Of a DNA stretch of 64,000 nt, positions 44,137-52,393 are shown in pieces. This stretch comes from Chitinophagaceae bacterium. GTDB taxonomy: Bacteria > Bacteroidota > Bacteroidia > Chitinophagales > Chitinophagaceae. Every line of letters starts with the position of its first letter. Within the stretch, counting starts at the first letter, position 1. The translations under genes were made by a program, and so were the position numbers. Location: assembly GCA_019638615.1 (NCBI GenBank), contig JAHBTL010000012.1, positions 85,982 through 149,981 on the forward strand. Direction: 5' to 3'. The notes beneath the pieces were generated by a model. It saw only the letters and a list, made by a program, of their open reading frames with translations. It ran no database searches and was not told the DNA's origin.

Positions 44137-44420
44137 TTACAGACACCGTTTCACACCGAATCTTTCATCACGTCGCAAGTAGTGCTAAAGGGATTGATGC
44201 AGGAAAGTAATGCTGAATTTATAGTTGGTGAATAAAGAATATGATGCACCACCGGTAACTTATTATTTTTTACTGATAACACACAATATGTCTGCTGCCG
44301 GACCGTGTCCGATCCCTATTGGGAACACTTTGGCAGTATTTCAGGGGGCTATTCCGATTAGCAGGTAACGGAAAAGACGGTGTAAATATTGATATCTGGC
44401 AGGATACAGATCAATTTTGA
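44137..44420 (+). pseudogene. Decayed gene, about 95 codons spread over three frames
   Basis: The spacer after tRNA-Leu contains consecutive protein-like segments that jump frame. 44137-44235 reads TPFHTESFITSQVVLKGLMQ and ends at GE plus stop. A short stretch NKEYDAPPVTYYF follows in another frame. 44245-44361 contains TVSDPYWEHFGSISGGYSD, and 44364-44420 ends GNGKDGVNIDIWQDTDQF plus stop. Joined, they look like one continuous protein with about three indels. No family is recognised. The position directly behind a tRNA fits an old insertion that has decayed. Confidence 0.45.
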
Positions 44421-44475
44421 TCCCCAAATGTTGACCTTTTCGATTTACTCCGATATACATTAAAAACAAACAATC

Positions 44476-45234
44476 ATGAAAACATTAAAGGTCAATTTAT
44501 CAGATAAAGCGCCTACCGGTATAATATCACTTTTGGCGATGCTGTTGAGCATGCTTCTACTCAGTGCCTGCTCAAAGGAAAATCAAGACCCAAAAGAAGG
44601 CCCACCGGGACCAAAAATAACCCTTACCAAAGCGACAGATGCTAAAAACGGATGGACATTGTACATAGAGGCTGCCGAAGCAGACCGGGCGGAGATATGG
44701 GTAGATCTGAACAGCAACGGAGCTAAAGACAATGGTGAAGACATTACCAAATTTGGCCGGGAGTATGCTGACCGAAACGTTTTTGCTCTGGGCGCATCCA
44801 AAACCATTGTCCTGTACGGCAAGGTTGCTGTATTGTATTGCCACGATAGTGAACTGGCTAAGCTGGACGTATCCAAAAACACCGCGTTGAAAGAATTGTC
44901 TTGCATGGGCAATAAGTTAACCGAATTGGATATATCAAAGAACATTGCTCTGGAAAAACTGAATTGCTTCTCCAATCAGCTCACGGCACTGGATCTGTCC
45001 GGCAACACGAATATCAAGAATGTTCAACTGTACAACAACCGTATTTCGGCTGCAAATATGACACAGCTTATCAGCAGCCTGCCTTCACGTACGGTAGCGG
45101 ATGATGCTGCCCTGTATGTACGACAAGTTAACGACAACAACAGCCGACCCATCGCAACCGATATAGCCGCTGCCAAAGGCAAAAACTGGAAGTTGTACGA
45201 ATTTGTAGATGGTGCCGGCAAGACCGAATTGTAG
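44476..45234 (+). CDS. Leucine-rich-repeat lipoprotein
   Basis: 252 residues. Lipoprotein leader LLAMLLSMLLLSAC (Cys32), a collagen-like scrap (EGPPGPK), a beta domain (about 48-125) and three LRR units of about 21 residues: LAKLDVSKNTALKELSCMGN, LTELDISKNIALEKLNCFSN and LTALDLSGNTNIKNVQLYNN. This is the LDVSKNTAL/LxCxxN class of Bacteroidota surface LRR proteins (BspA-like). It probably mediates protein or cell contact at the outer membrane. It sits in the accessory stretch after tRNA-Leu. Confidence 0.87.
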   Translation: MKTLKVNLSDKAPTGIISLLAMLLSMLLLSACSKENQDPKEGPPGPKITLTKATDAKNGWTLYIEAAEADRAEIWVDLNSNGAKDNGEDITKFGREYADRNVFALGASKTIVLYGKVAVLYCHDSELAKLDVSKNTALKELSCMGNKLTELDISKNIALEKLNCFSNQLTALDLSGNTNIKNVQLYNNRISAANMTQLISSLPSRTVADDAALYVRQVNDNNSRPIATDIAAAKGKNWKLYEFVDGAGKTEL

Positions 45235-45282
45235 CAAGGGGCAGGAATAAACTTTTTGTCATTGTTGATGTTGCGCTGAGAA

Positions 45283-45513
45283 TTATGTGAGTAGCAGGAG
45301 CACCAACGATATTGTGAACTGGTTAATTTGAGGAGCATCCGCATATGCAGTAAAATCGATGATCCGGTAATCATTTTGCTGGTCGGAAGCACAGGTTTCC
45401 CTGCCTATTACATATCCCCCAATATTAGGAAGCGCATCAAGAGGTTCTTTATTGTTGCACTAAGAGGCCGCAAGCAGCACCAGGAGCAAATAGATTGCTT
45501 TTTGTAAATACAT
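45283..45513 (-). pseudogene. Broken small lipoprotein gene (stop codon just before the lipobox Cys)
   Basis: Minus-strand frame of 76 codons with an ATG at 45513: a signal peptide (YLQKAIYLLLVLLAAS), then TAG, then CNNKEPLDALPNIGGYVIGR and ETCASDQQNDYRIIDFTAY. The nonsense codon falls exactly between the signal peptide and the Cys that would be lipidated. After about 58 further codons the frame ends in a Leu-rich stretch that looks shifted. Without read-through no lipoprotein is made. The family is unknown. Confidence 0.55.
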
Positions 45514-45548
45514 GCAAGCGCATTTGAACGTTAGCTTTCCAAAGCTAC

Positions 45549-45584
45549 AACCGAAACTCCCGCCAGATTGCGGGAGCTTCGGTT
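45549..45584. terminator. Strong hairpin between convergent genes
   Basis: AACCGAA-A-CTCCCGC and GCGGGAG-C-TTCGGTT form a 14-bp stem interrupted by one A/C mismatch, loop CAGATT, between the LRR lipoprotein side and the convergent outer-membrane protein gene. T runs are short, so termination is likely but not certain. Confidence 0.7.
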
Positions 45585-45618
45585 AATATATGGAGTTATG
45601 GATATTCAATAACCAGAT

Positions 45619-46254
45619 TTATTTTCCTCTACCTATTTTAAAGAATAGCCCTACATCAAACGACCAGAACTTATCCGTTGCCTTGCTATCTATCGGATCG
45701 GTAATACCCGGAACGGTTAATTTATCTTTGTCCCCCGACCCAAATAAGATATTATACCCCGCCTGCCCGAAAATACCTACCGGTCCGAATTCAACATTTA
45801 ACCCGGCACGTGGCGCAGCGCCGAAATAGGTTTTCTTATCGGAAGTATTATAAAAAGAGCTGCTGCCATTGTTTTGCGTCATCGAAAAAACATATTGCGT
45901 AAAATAAGCGCCTACGTCAGCACCGAGGTATGGACGAACCGGCGCTTCCCCGAAATAGTAATCCAACGAAGCTGTTACCGGCACAATGGTATTGCCCCGA
46001 GCTATTTTATAATTGGTGCCGCCTACAGTTACCTGTTCGGTCTTCATGTCTTTTGGATATCCTCTAACGCTGGCACCTATAGCGAACTTATCAGCTATCA
46101 AAAACTTTACATTACCGCCCAATCCCCACTGGGAACTTCCTGACCCCTCGAGCCGGGAACCATGAACACCGATCTGGACTTGCGAAAAAGAAACTCCGGA
46201 AATCAACAATAAAAGAGTGGTTGCACTCAACAGGCACAATAATCTGTATTTCAT
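45619..46254 (-). CDS. Outer membrane beta-barrel protein
   Basis: 211 residues. Signal peptide (LLCLLSATTLLLLISGVSFSQ) followed by alternating amphipathic strands: QIGVHGSRLEGSG, KFAIGASVRGYP, VPVTASLDYYFGEAPVRPYLGADVGAYFTQYVFS, FGAAPRAGLNVEFGPVGIFGQAGYNILFG and the C-terminal FWSFDVGLFFKIGRG. These are typical of the small eight-stranded OmpA/OmpX-like barrels of Bacteroidota. The final strand ends with the usual aromatic-rich signal, though the terminal residue is Lys. Function unknown. Confidence 0.88.
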   Translation of the reverse strand: MKYRLLCLLSATTLLLLISGVSFSQVQIGVHGSRLEGSGSSQWGLGGNVKFLIADKFAIGASVRGYPKDMKTEQVTVGGTNYKIARGNTIVPVTASLDYYFGEAPVRPYLGADVGAYFTQYVFSMTQNNGSSSFYNTSDKKTYFGAAPRAGLNVEFGPVGIFGQAGYNILFGSGDKDKLTVPGITDPIDSKATDKFWSFDVGLFFKIGRGK

Positions 46255-46533
46255 ATCAATTAATTTTCAGTATTGAACAGCTGCTTTTTAACAATGCTGT
46301 AAATACCAAAATGATTTTAAAAAACTGTGCCAAAAGAAAATGCAGGAATGATTTTAACAGAACCAAACATCATAATCGCAAATGCGTTACAGGAGCAATA
46401 ATATGTTTACTGTAGCTTTAACAGTACCCTGATACATTTTTTGCTAAATCATAGTTAGGACTTTTGACTTTTCCTCTTGCTAAACCTTCAACATGCAACG
46501 TGTCATATTTTTACCTTTTGTGGCAATATTTCC

Positions 46534-47769
46534 TCATGAAAGGTATTTTCTTCTCTGTATTTCTTTTTTGATGAGGCGAAGCTCCCTTCCTGTTTGTCCT
46601 GCAACAGAACTGTTCTCCTGCGCTCTCCGCATTAAATAAGGAATTACATCTTCTATAGGACCAAAAGGCAAATATTTGCTTACCGAGCAGCCCGCTTTGG
46701 CAAGATTAAATGTAATATTATCGCTCATGCCATACAGTTGTGAAAAATGAATATGAGGATGGTCAGGCGGGAAACCTTTTTCCTGCAACAAACGTGTAGC
46801 CAGCAAATTACTTTGCTCATTGTGTGAAGCAACGATCGTGGCGATCTTATCCAGATGCTCAATACAAAAGCTTACCCCCGCGTCATAGTCCCTGTCGGTA
46901 GCTGCTTTATCGGGCTGGATAGGCGAAGGGTACTGCATACCTGCAGCTCTTGTTCTTTCTTTCTCCATGTACGCTCCCCGCACCAGTTTGGCCCCTAATA
47001 TAAAGTCCCTGAGCTCCGCCGCCGCCAGCGAATCTTTTAAAAACGATAACCGGTCGTGGCGGTACAACTGAACCGTATTGTATACCACCGGCTTCACTTT
47101 ATTGTATCGCTCCATCATTAAAATGGTGAGCACGTCTACCGGGTCCTGTATCCAGGTTTCTTCAGCATCCACCAGCACTCCAATTTTTTTTTCCGCGGCG
47201 CGTTTGCATATCGTATCCATCCGTGCCTGTACCCTTTCCCATTCTTTTTTTTCCTCCGGCGTAAGCGTTTCTACCGCTTTCGCGTACCGCTTCATTAACG
47301 ATCCCGTATTACCGGCAACAGATGAGTCAAGCTTTTCCAACAAACCGAATCTGGAAAAACCGGTAACCTTGATGCTCATAAAAGGAATATTGGGTTGTGT
47401 GGCGGCGTAATCAATCACACGGATAAATTCTTCCATTGCGCGATCAAATCCATCTTCCCCTTCCTCTCCGCCTTCCACACCATAATCGAGTATTACACTC
47501 ACATGAAAGGCTCCCAGCTTTTTAGCAACCTGCGCAGTTTCTTCCAGGGTTTCGCCTCCAACAAATTGTGTAAAAATGGTATTGCGTATCAAGCCCTTTA
47601 CTGGCAATCCGGCTTTAATTGCTTTAGGTGTAATACTCGTACCTATTTTAACCAGCCAGGCGTATCCCATAGAAGCAAAAAGAAATTCCGCCTTTTTTAA
47701 TTCTTTGTCTGTTTTATATGCGAATGCATTCTGCGTATTATCAAACGAAACTGTTTCAGACGCTCCCAT
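46534..47769 (-). CDS. Proline dehydrogenase
   Basis: 411 residues, stand-alone PutA PRODH domain, FAD-dependent TIM barrel: FVGGETLEETAQVAKKLG, FMSIKVTGFSRFGLLEKL, VDAEETWIQDPVDVLTI, VYNTVQLYRHDRL, KLVRGAYMEKERTRA and VASHNEQSNLLA with the YGMSDNITFNL and KYLPFGPIEDVIPYLMRRA end motifs (active-site RR). It oxidises proline to pyrroline-5-carboxylate at the membrane quinone pool. No P5C dehydrogenase gene lies nearby. Confidence 0.96.
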   Translation of the reverse strand: MGASETVSFDNTQNAFAYKTDKELKKAEFLFASMGYAWLVKIGTSITPKAIKAGLPVKGLIRNTIFTQFVGGETLEETAQVAKKLGAFHVSVILDYGVEGGEEGEDGFDRAMEEFIRVIDYAATQPNIPFMSIKVTGFSRFGLLEKLDSSVAGNTGSLMKRYAKAVETLTPEEKKEWERVQARMDTICKRAAEKKIGVLVDAEETWIQDPVDVLTILMMERYNKVKPVVYNTVQLYRHDRLSFLKDSLAAAELRDFILGAKLVRGAYMEKERTRAAGMQYPSPIQPDKAATDRDYDAGVSFCIEHLDKIATIVASHNEQSNLLATRLLQEKGFPPDHPHIHFSQLYGMSDNITFNLAKAGCSVSKYLPFGPIEDVIPYLMRRAQENSSVAGQTGRELRLIKKEIQRRKYLS

Positions 47770-47794
47770 ACCGTTTTATTTAAATCAAATGTAA

Positions 47795-47995
47795 GTTGAA
47801 ATTCGAGATTTGAAATTTGAGATTTATTGTTTGTGGTTTATCGTTTGGAGTTTATTGTTTGTAACTATAAACCTCAAACCGTAAACCTGAAACTTGTAAC
47901 CTGTAACCTGCTGTCAGGTATCAGCTTTCAGCCGTCAACCCCATCTCAAATTTCAAATCTCAAATCAGAAATCAAAAATCTAACCTGAAACCTGC
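47795..47995 (+). repeat. Intergenic long imperfect inverted repeat in a divergent promoter region
   Basis: Left half: TTTGAAATTTGAGATTT followed by GTTTGTGGTTTATCGTTTGG. Right half holds their degenerate complements (ATAAACCTCAAACCGTAAACC, then TCAAATTTCAAATCTCAAATC). The centre carries AAACCTGAAACTTGTAACCTG and GCTGTCAGGTATCAGC-like words. The spacer separates divergent genes, so it is not only a terminator-type element. The same words occur at 18213, 33640 and 55200. Confidence 0.8.
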
Positions 47996-48035
47996 ACCAC
48001 TCTTTTCATTATCTTGCATCCATTCCTGATCGATT

Positions 48036-49133
48036 ATGACCATCCTACATACAGATATTTACAGGTTCAGCATTCCCATGCATCCTTTTACCATTGCAAC
48101 AGGTACCATGTATTTTGCACAGAATATATTCATTCGTGTTTTTACCGATGCAGGTATATATGGTGTAGGCGAATGTTCCGCCTTCCCGATGATCGTGGGA
48201 GAAACGCAAAATACCTGTTTTGAAATGGCAAAAGATTTTGCTGCATTATGGAAGGGAAAAGATCCCCTTGCCATACCGGAAAGAATGAGTGAGCTTCACG
48301 CATTCACCGCATATAACAGTACCGCCAAAAGCGCGTTCGATATGGCTTTGTATGATATAGCCGCCAAACAGGTCAGGCAGCCGCTCTACCGGTTTTTAGG
48401 GGGTGAGAAAAAAAGCATGGAAACCGATCTTACCGTTGGCATCCAACCCCCTGAACAAATGGCAAAGCAGGCACTGGAATTTAAGCAACAGGGAGTGCGT
48501 ATCATTAAAGTAAAGCTAGGGAAGCGACCCGAAGATGATATAGAACGCATCCGTTACATACGGGAAGCCGTAGGCGAAGAAATACAATTAAGGATAGACG
48601 CCAACCAGGGCTGGGACTATGAAGAAGCTATAGCTGTTTTATCTGCCATCGAAAAATATAAGATAGCATTTTGCGAACAGCCCATGCGGCGGTACAACGA
48701 TCACCTGTTGCCCGCATTAAAAAAAGCTTCCCCTATCCCAATCATGGCTGATGAAAGCGTGTTTGATCATCATGATGCTGAAAGAGTAATCGCAAGCAAC
48801 GGGTGCAGCTATGTAAATATTAAGTTCTCCAAAAGCGGCGGTATCCTGGAGGCATTGGAAATAAACAGGGTTTGTAGTCAGCACAACATTCCCTGCATGA
48901 TGGGCGGTATGCTGGAAAGCCGTTTGGCGCTCACGGCCTTTGCACATTTCGCGTCTTCACAAAACAATATTATTTTCTACGATATGGATACCTGCATGCT
49001 GGGGCACAAGACCGACCCTGTTATGGGGGGCGTTCGCTACAATAACTTTTTCGTGGAATTACCGGATGCCCCGGGCATAGGCGCCGATGTGGAGGAAAGC
49101 TTTTTGACAACCCTGGAAAAGGTTAGGATATAA
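48036..49133 (+). CDS. Enolase-superfamily epimerase (L-Ala-D/L-Glu or dipeptide epimerase-like)
   Basis: 365 residues, muconate lactonising subgroup: capping domain with FTIATGTMYFAQNIFIRV, barrel with the catalytic pair IIKVKLGK (KxK), metal ligands in LRIDANQGW, FCEQP and IMADES, and the second catalytic Lys in YVNIKFSKSGG. This arrangement is shared with dipeptide epimerases that recycle murein peptides. Substrate is inferred only from family resemblance. A thioesterase gene follows after a short gap. Confidence 0.9.
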   Translation: MTILHTDIYRFSIPMHPFTIATGTMYFAQNIFIRVFTDAGIYGVGECSAFPMIVGETQNTCFEMAKDFAALWKGKDPLAIPERMSELHAFTAYNSTAKSAFDMALYDIAAKQVRQPLYRFLGGEKKSMETDLTVGIQPPEQMAKQALEFKQQGVRIIKVKLGKRPEDDIERIRYIREAVGEEIQLRIDANQGWDYEEAIAVLSAIEKYKIAFCEQPMRRYNDHLLPALKKASPIPIMADESVFDHHDAERVIASNGCSYVNIKFSKSGGILEALEINRVCSQHNIPCMMGGMLESRLALTAFAHFASSQNNIIFYDMDTCMLGHKTDPVMGGVRYNNFFVELPDAPGIGADVEESFLTTLEKVRI

Positions 49134-49148
49134 GCAGTCATCAACGCT

Positions 49149-49156
49149 TATCTTTG
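49149..49156 (+). promoter_or_regulatory. Promoter -7 element TATCTTTG before the thioesterase gene
   Basis: Exact TAnnTTTG match 14 bases before the ATG at 49171, giving a very short leader. Confidence 0.5.
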
Positions 49157-49170
49157 CAAAAATTTTTTAA

Positions 49171-49689
49171 ATGAGCGTAGCATCTAAGAAAGCGCAGGAT
49201 TCGCTGGTAATGATGACGGAACTGGTATTGCCCAACGACACCAATGTATTCGGTAACCTGATGGGGGGAAGGCTGATGTACTGGATGGATATTGCGGCAG
49301 CATTGTCTGCGCAAAAACATGCCAACGCGCCGGTAGTGACGGCTTCGGTAGATAATATTTCCTTTGAAAATCCTATCAGGCTGGGCAATGCAGTATACAT
49401 AGAAGCCAAAGTAAGCAGGGCTTTCAACAGCTCAATGGAAGTGCACATGCGCGTATGGGGAGAAGATCTTAAAAATCAGTATAAATACAAAAGCAACGAG
49501 GCCTATTATACTTTTGTGGCGCTTGATGCATCAGGCAAATCAAGTCCTGTTCCGCAACTGGTACCCGAAACGGAAGACGAGAACCGCCTGTTTGAAGGCG
49601 CCATGCGCCGCAGGCAGCTCAGGCTGATACTCGGTGGTAAAATGAAGCCGAACGATGCCGTGGAACTGAAGGCACTGTTCTCGGAATAA
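49171..49689 (+). CDS. Acyl-CoA thioesterase (hotdog fold, YciA/ACOT type)
   Basis: 172 residues. One hotdog domain: VLPNDTNVFGNLMGGRLMYWMDIAAALSA (catalytic Asn/Asp and helix), VVTASVDNISFENPIRLGNAVYIEAKV and SSMEVHMRVWGEDL. YciA/BACH-type enzymes hydrolyse medium- or long-chain acyl-CoA in the cytosol. The stop lies one base from the end of the convergent acyltransferase gene, another lipid-metabolism protein. Confidence 0.93.
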   Translation: MSVASKKAQDSLVMMTELVLPNDTNVFGNLMGGRLMYWMDIAAALSAQKHANAPVVTASVDNISFENPIRLGNAVYIEAKVSRAFNSSMEVHMRVWGEDLKNQYKYKSNEAYYTFVALDASGKSSPVPQLVPETEDENRLFEGAMRRRQLRLILGGKMKPNDAVELKALFSE

Positions 49690-49690
49690 C

Positions 49691-50437
49691 TCAGGAAGCT
49701 TCTTTCTCCTTATACCGCTCACTCTGCTCGATCGCGTCCATTAATTGAGCCAGAATAGTGTTCAGGTCGTCATTGTAGTTGATCTCCATGGGCGGCTTAA
49801 ATGTTACCGTCATTACCGTACCCTTCTGCATCAGCTTCAGGCTTTTTTTGTGGAAGGCTTTATTGAAACCCGTGATCACGATAGGCACAACGATCGCTTT
49901 GCTTTGTCTTACAAGAAATGCCGTTCCTTTACGCCCGGGTGCGAACGGGGTGGTGGTTCCCTGGGGAAAAGTAATGACCCAGTTCCTTTCCAGCGCTTTC
50001 AGTATCTTTTTTGAATCAGAAAGGTTCAGTCCTTTCCTTACCGTTTTATCGTCTTCTACCCAGGTACGCTTTACCGTTAGCGCACCTGCCATTGCCATTA
50101 AACGGCTCATAAAAGTTTTCTTCATGGTATCTTCCGCCGATACAAAGTATACGCTTGAAAAAGGATTCAGCAGGTAATAAGGAACGCCCAGCTTATTTTT
50201 TTTCCGCCATTTTACCGCGCAGAAAATATGCAGGAAGGCAATCACATCCATAAAATAGGTTTGATGATTGCTTACAAAAAGGACACTCTTACGGGGAAGG
50301 TCTTTGAGATGTTCGGTTCCTTTGATTTTTAATCTGTTGATAACAGCCAGTCCGGGGTACGACAACATCCCGATAATTACATATACGATCTTTCTTACCA
50401 GCTTAACATATCGCAGCCTTTCGAAAAATGAGGGCAT
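49691..50437 (-). CDS. 1-acyl-sn-glycerol-3-phosphate acyltransferase family (PlsC-like)
   Basis: 248 residues from the ATG at 50437; an ATG 11 codons upstream adds a basic stretch of unclear value. Membrane-associated acyltransferase with the HX4D box in VSNHQTYFMDVIAF, the substrate loop in VISFPQGTTTPFAPGRKGT (FPxGTxxP variant of EGTR) and VVPIVITGFNKAFHKKSL. It acylates lysophosphatidate or a related lipid. EGTR is here QGTT, so substrate preference may differ from canonical PlsC. Confidence 0.9.
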   Translation of the reverse strand: MPSFFERLRYVKLVRKIVYVIIGMLSYPGLAVINRLKIKGTEHLKDLPRKSVLFVSNHQTYFMDVIAFLHIFCAVKWRKKNKLGVPYYLLNPFSSVYFVSAEDTMKKTFMSRLMAMAGALTVKRTWVEDDKTVRKGLNLSDSKKILKALERNWVITFPQGTTTPFAPGRKGTAFLVRQSKAIVVPIVITGFNKAFHKKSLKLMQKGTVMTVTFKPPMEINYNDDLNTILAQLMDAIEQSERYKEKEAS

Positions 50438-50582
50438 CTCTGAAATTTTAGTCCTTGGTTTGCATCGCAATATAGGTTATTTGTAAAGACTTTGTTAACT
50501 CCCGTGCAACGGTTCCCGGCATTTATGTAATCTTTCCCGGTAACACATCATCCTTTTGTAAAAACAATAAAAAATTATACAG

Positions 50583-51311
50583 ATGAAAAGGATCTTTTTA
50601 GCACTCAGCTTTGTTACAACGGTAAGTGCAACTTCAGCCCAGGTAAATACGGCAATCCATCCATTTCCCAAAACCATCCAGGTAACCGGCAGCGCCGAAA
50701 TGGAAGTAGTGCCCGATGAAATTTTTGTGCAGGTAGACCTCCGGGAATACGAAAAGAAAGGAGCAGGAAAAATAGCTATTGAAATCATTAAAAAGAAATT
50801 CCTGGAAGCCTGTATAGCGGCCGGTATAGCGGAAGCCGATATCAGCGTGACATCCTACCAGGGATTTGACCGCCAGTACTGGCTGAATAAAAAGAAAAAG
50901 AACCCCGATATGATGGCGGGCATCAGCTATATCATAAAGTTTGCCAGCACCGCCAAAATAGATGCGCTGGTGGAAAAGCTGGACGATGAAGCCACACAGG
51001 GATTTTTTATAACCAACACCTCGCACAGTAAAATAGAGGAATTCCGCAGGCAATTAAAGATACAGGCAGTAAAAGCGGCCAAAGAAAAAGCCATTTACCT
51101 GAGTGAAGCCATAGGCGAAAAAGCAGGTGTAGCGGTAACCATACAGGAACCGGTAGACCATTCCGTTGTGCCGGTATTTAAAAACCTGGCGGCTTCAAAT
51201 GTAATGCTGAGAGGATTGGAAGCTTATGACAACAGCCAGTCCGAGCCATCGGTTGATTTCAAAAAAATAAAGCTGAAATTTGAAGTGAGCGCGGTATTCG
51301 CATTGCAATAA
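50583..51311 (+). CDS. SIMPL-domain (DUF541) exported protein
   Basis: 242 residues with a signal peptide (KRIFLALSFVTTVSATSAQ). SIMPL domain: IQVTGSAEMEVVPDEIFVQVDLREYEKK, the central ISYIIKFASTAKIDALVEKL and the helix IQAVKAAKEKAIYLSEAIGEKAG, ending in KIKLKFEVSAVFAL. Periplasmic members are stress-related with no defined biochemistry. Monocistronic; the MITE-like structured element lies downstream. Confidence 0.9.
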   Translation: MKRIFLALSFVTTVSATSAQVNTAIHPFPKTIQVTGSAEMEVVPDEIFVQVDLREYEKKGAGKIAIEIIKKKFLEACIAAGIAEADISVTSYQGFDRQYWLNKKKKNPDMMAGISYIIKFASTAKIDALVEKLDDEATQGFFITNTSHSKIEEFRRQLKIQAVKAAKEKAIYLSEAIGEKAGVAVTIQEPVDHSVVPVFKNLAASNVMLRGLEAYDNSQSEPSVDFKKIKLKFEVSAVFALQ

Positions 51312-51376
51312 AAAGAATAATAAATGATATAAGATCGGGCTGACAGAAAATACACCTGCCACCGGATTTTTTCAAC

Positions 51377-51487
51377 AGAGGCTGTATCAAAAGTACGATA
51401 CAGCCTCTTTTTATTCGGGTACCTGATGGAGACAGGTAGTCGTTTAGACGATTCTCAGAGCCTTCGTTTATTTTTGATACATCCTCT
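51377..51487. mobile_element. MITE-like structured element with terminal inverted repeats
   Basis: About 111 bases bounded by AGAGGCTGTATCAAAA (51377-51392) and, inverted, TTTTGATACATCCTCT (51472-51487), 15 of 16 matching. Inside, the left end folds into a perfect 12-bp hairpin (51377-51388 with 51397-51408, followed by T5, so also a terminator for the SIMPL gene). ACCTG/CAGGT and TCGT/ACGA form two smaller hairpins. There is no coding capacity and no clear target-site duplication. The termini resemble insertion-sequence ends, but no such element is complete here. Confidence 0.5.
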
Positions 51488-51586
51488 TTTCGTTCTCCCC
51501 GGTGTGACTGTCCGGCTGATTTGAAACACCTGCAAGCTGCTTTCTCCTACTCCATAAAATGTACGCCTCACTTTGCAACTTCCCTA

Positions 51587-51594
51587 TATATTTG
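51587..51594 (+). promoter_or_regulatory. Promoter -7 element TATATTTG before the HAD phosphatase gene
   Basis: TAnnTTTG match 4 bases before the ATG at 51599, implying a leaderless transcript and arguing against longer upstream starts. Confidence 0.5.
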
Positions 51595-51598
51595 CCGC

Positions 51599-52261
51599 AT
51601 GAAACCAGATACATTTATTTTTGATATGGACGGGCTGCTGATAGATTCTGAACCTTTATGGGAAGAAGCCGGGGCGGAGCTTTTAAGGGAATTTGATATA
51701 GAGCTGACCACCGAACAATACCAAAGCTCAACCGGGTTGCGTACCCGCGAATGGATCACGCACTGGTTCAGCTTTTTTGGCATTGACATTCGTTTCGGCG
51801 ATGACGCTGTAGACAGGATCGTGAACAAGGCCATCGGTAAAATAGACAGTCATGGTGTTATGATGCCGGGCGTATTGGAGATATTTGAATTTTTACATGA
51901 AAGGAATTTTACCATCGGCCTGGCCACCTCCTCTCCGATGAGCCTGGTAGATGTGGTGGTTAATAAGCTCGGTATCCGTCCCTACCTGCATACCGCTACT
52001 TCTGCCGAAGATCTTCCTTACGGCAAACCTCACCCCGAAGTATACCTGAGCTGCGCCAGGGAGCTGAACAAACATCCCATACAATGTATCTGCTTTGAAG
52101 ATTCCTTTAATGGTATGATCGCTGCCAAAGCGGCCCGCATGAAATGCGTAGTGGTTCCGGCGCCTGTATTTCAGCAGCAATTGAAATGGAATGCAGCCGA
52201 CCTGCAGTTAAAAAGCCTGCTTGATTTCGGGGAAAAGGAATTACACCTGCTGCTTTCTTAG
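51599..52261 (+). CDS. HAD-superfamily phosphatase (hexitol phosphatase/beta-phosphoglucomutase-like)
   Basis: 220 residues from the ATG at 51599. HAD subfamily IA: motif I FIFDMDGLLIDSEPLW (nucleophile and acid Asp), helical cap, motif II in GLATSSPMSL, motif III Lys in LPYGKPHPEVYL and motif IV in CICFEDSFNGMIAAKAA. The GLLIDSEPLWxEA form is that of YniC/HxpB-like sugar-phosphate phosphatases. The longer open frame upstream has no similarity to the family. Confidence 0.93.
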   Translation: MKPDTFIFDMDGLLIDSEPLWEEAGAELLREFDIELTTEQYQSSTGLRTREWITHWFSFFGIDIRFGDDAVDRIVNKAIGKIDSHGVMMPGVLEIFEFLHERNFTIGLATSSPMSLVDVVVNKLGIRPYLHTATSAEDLPYGKPHPEVYLSCARELNKHPIQCICFEDSFNGMIAAKAARMKCVVVPAPVFQQQLKWNAADLQLKSLLDFGEKELHLLLS

Positions 52262-52264
52262 CAG

Positions 52265-52369
52265 TGTCCGTTTTCGGACAGTATCCGTTCAAATGCGTAC
52301 ATTCAAATCAGCCCAAATGGAAATTATCAACTGGTTATCAATCATTTATCTTGTGGCATATACATTGAA
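52265..52369 (+). promoter_or_regulatory. Palindromic upstream site and sigma-54-like promoter
   Basis: TGTCCGTTTTCGGACA (52265-52280) is a perfect 6+6 palindrome. TGGCATATACATTGAA (52354-52369) fits the -24/-12 sigma-54 layout (GG, ten bases, then G plus A where C is expected). The palindrome lies about 108 bases before the predicted start of transcription, as for enhancer sites of NtrC-type activators. The permease gene starts at 52394. Each part is seen directly; the regulatory role is inferred. Confidence 0.5.
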
Positions 52370-52393
52370 CCGGTAAAGCATAATCGCTGAACC

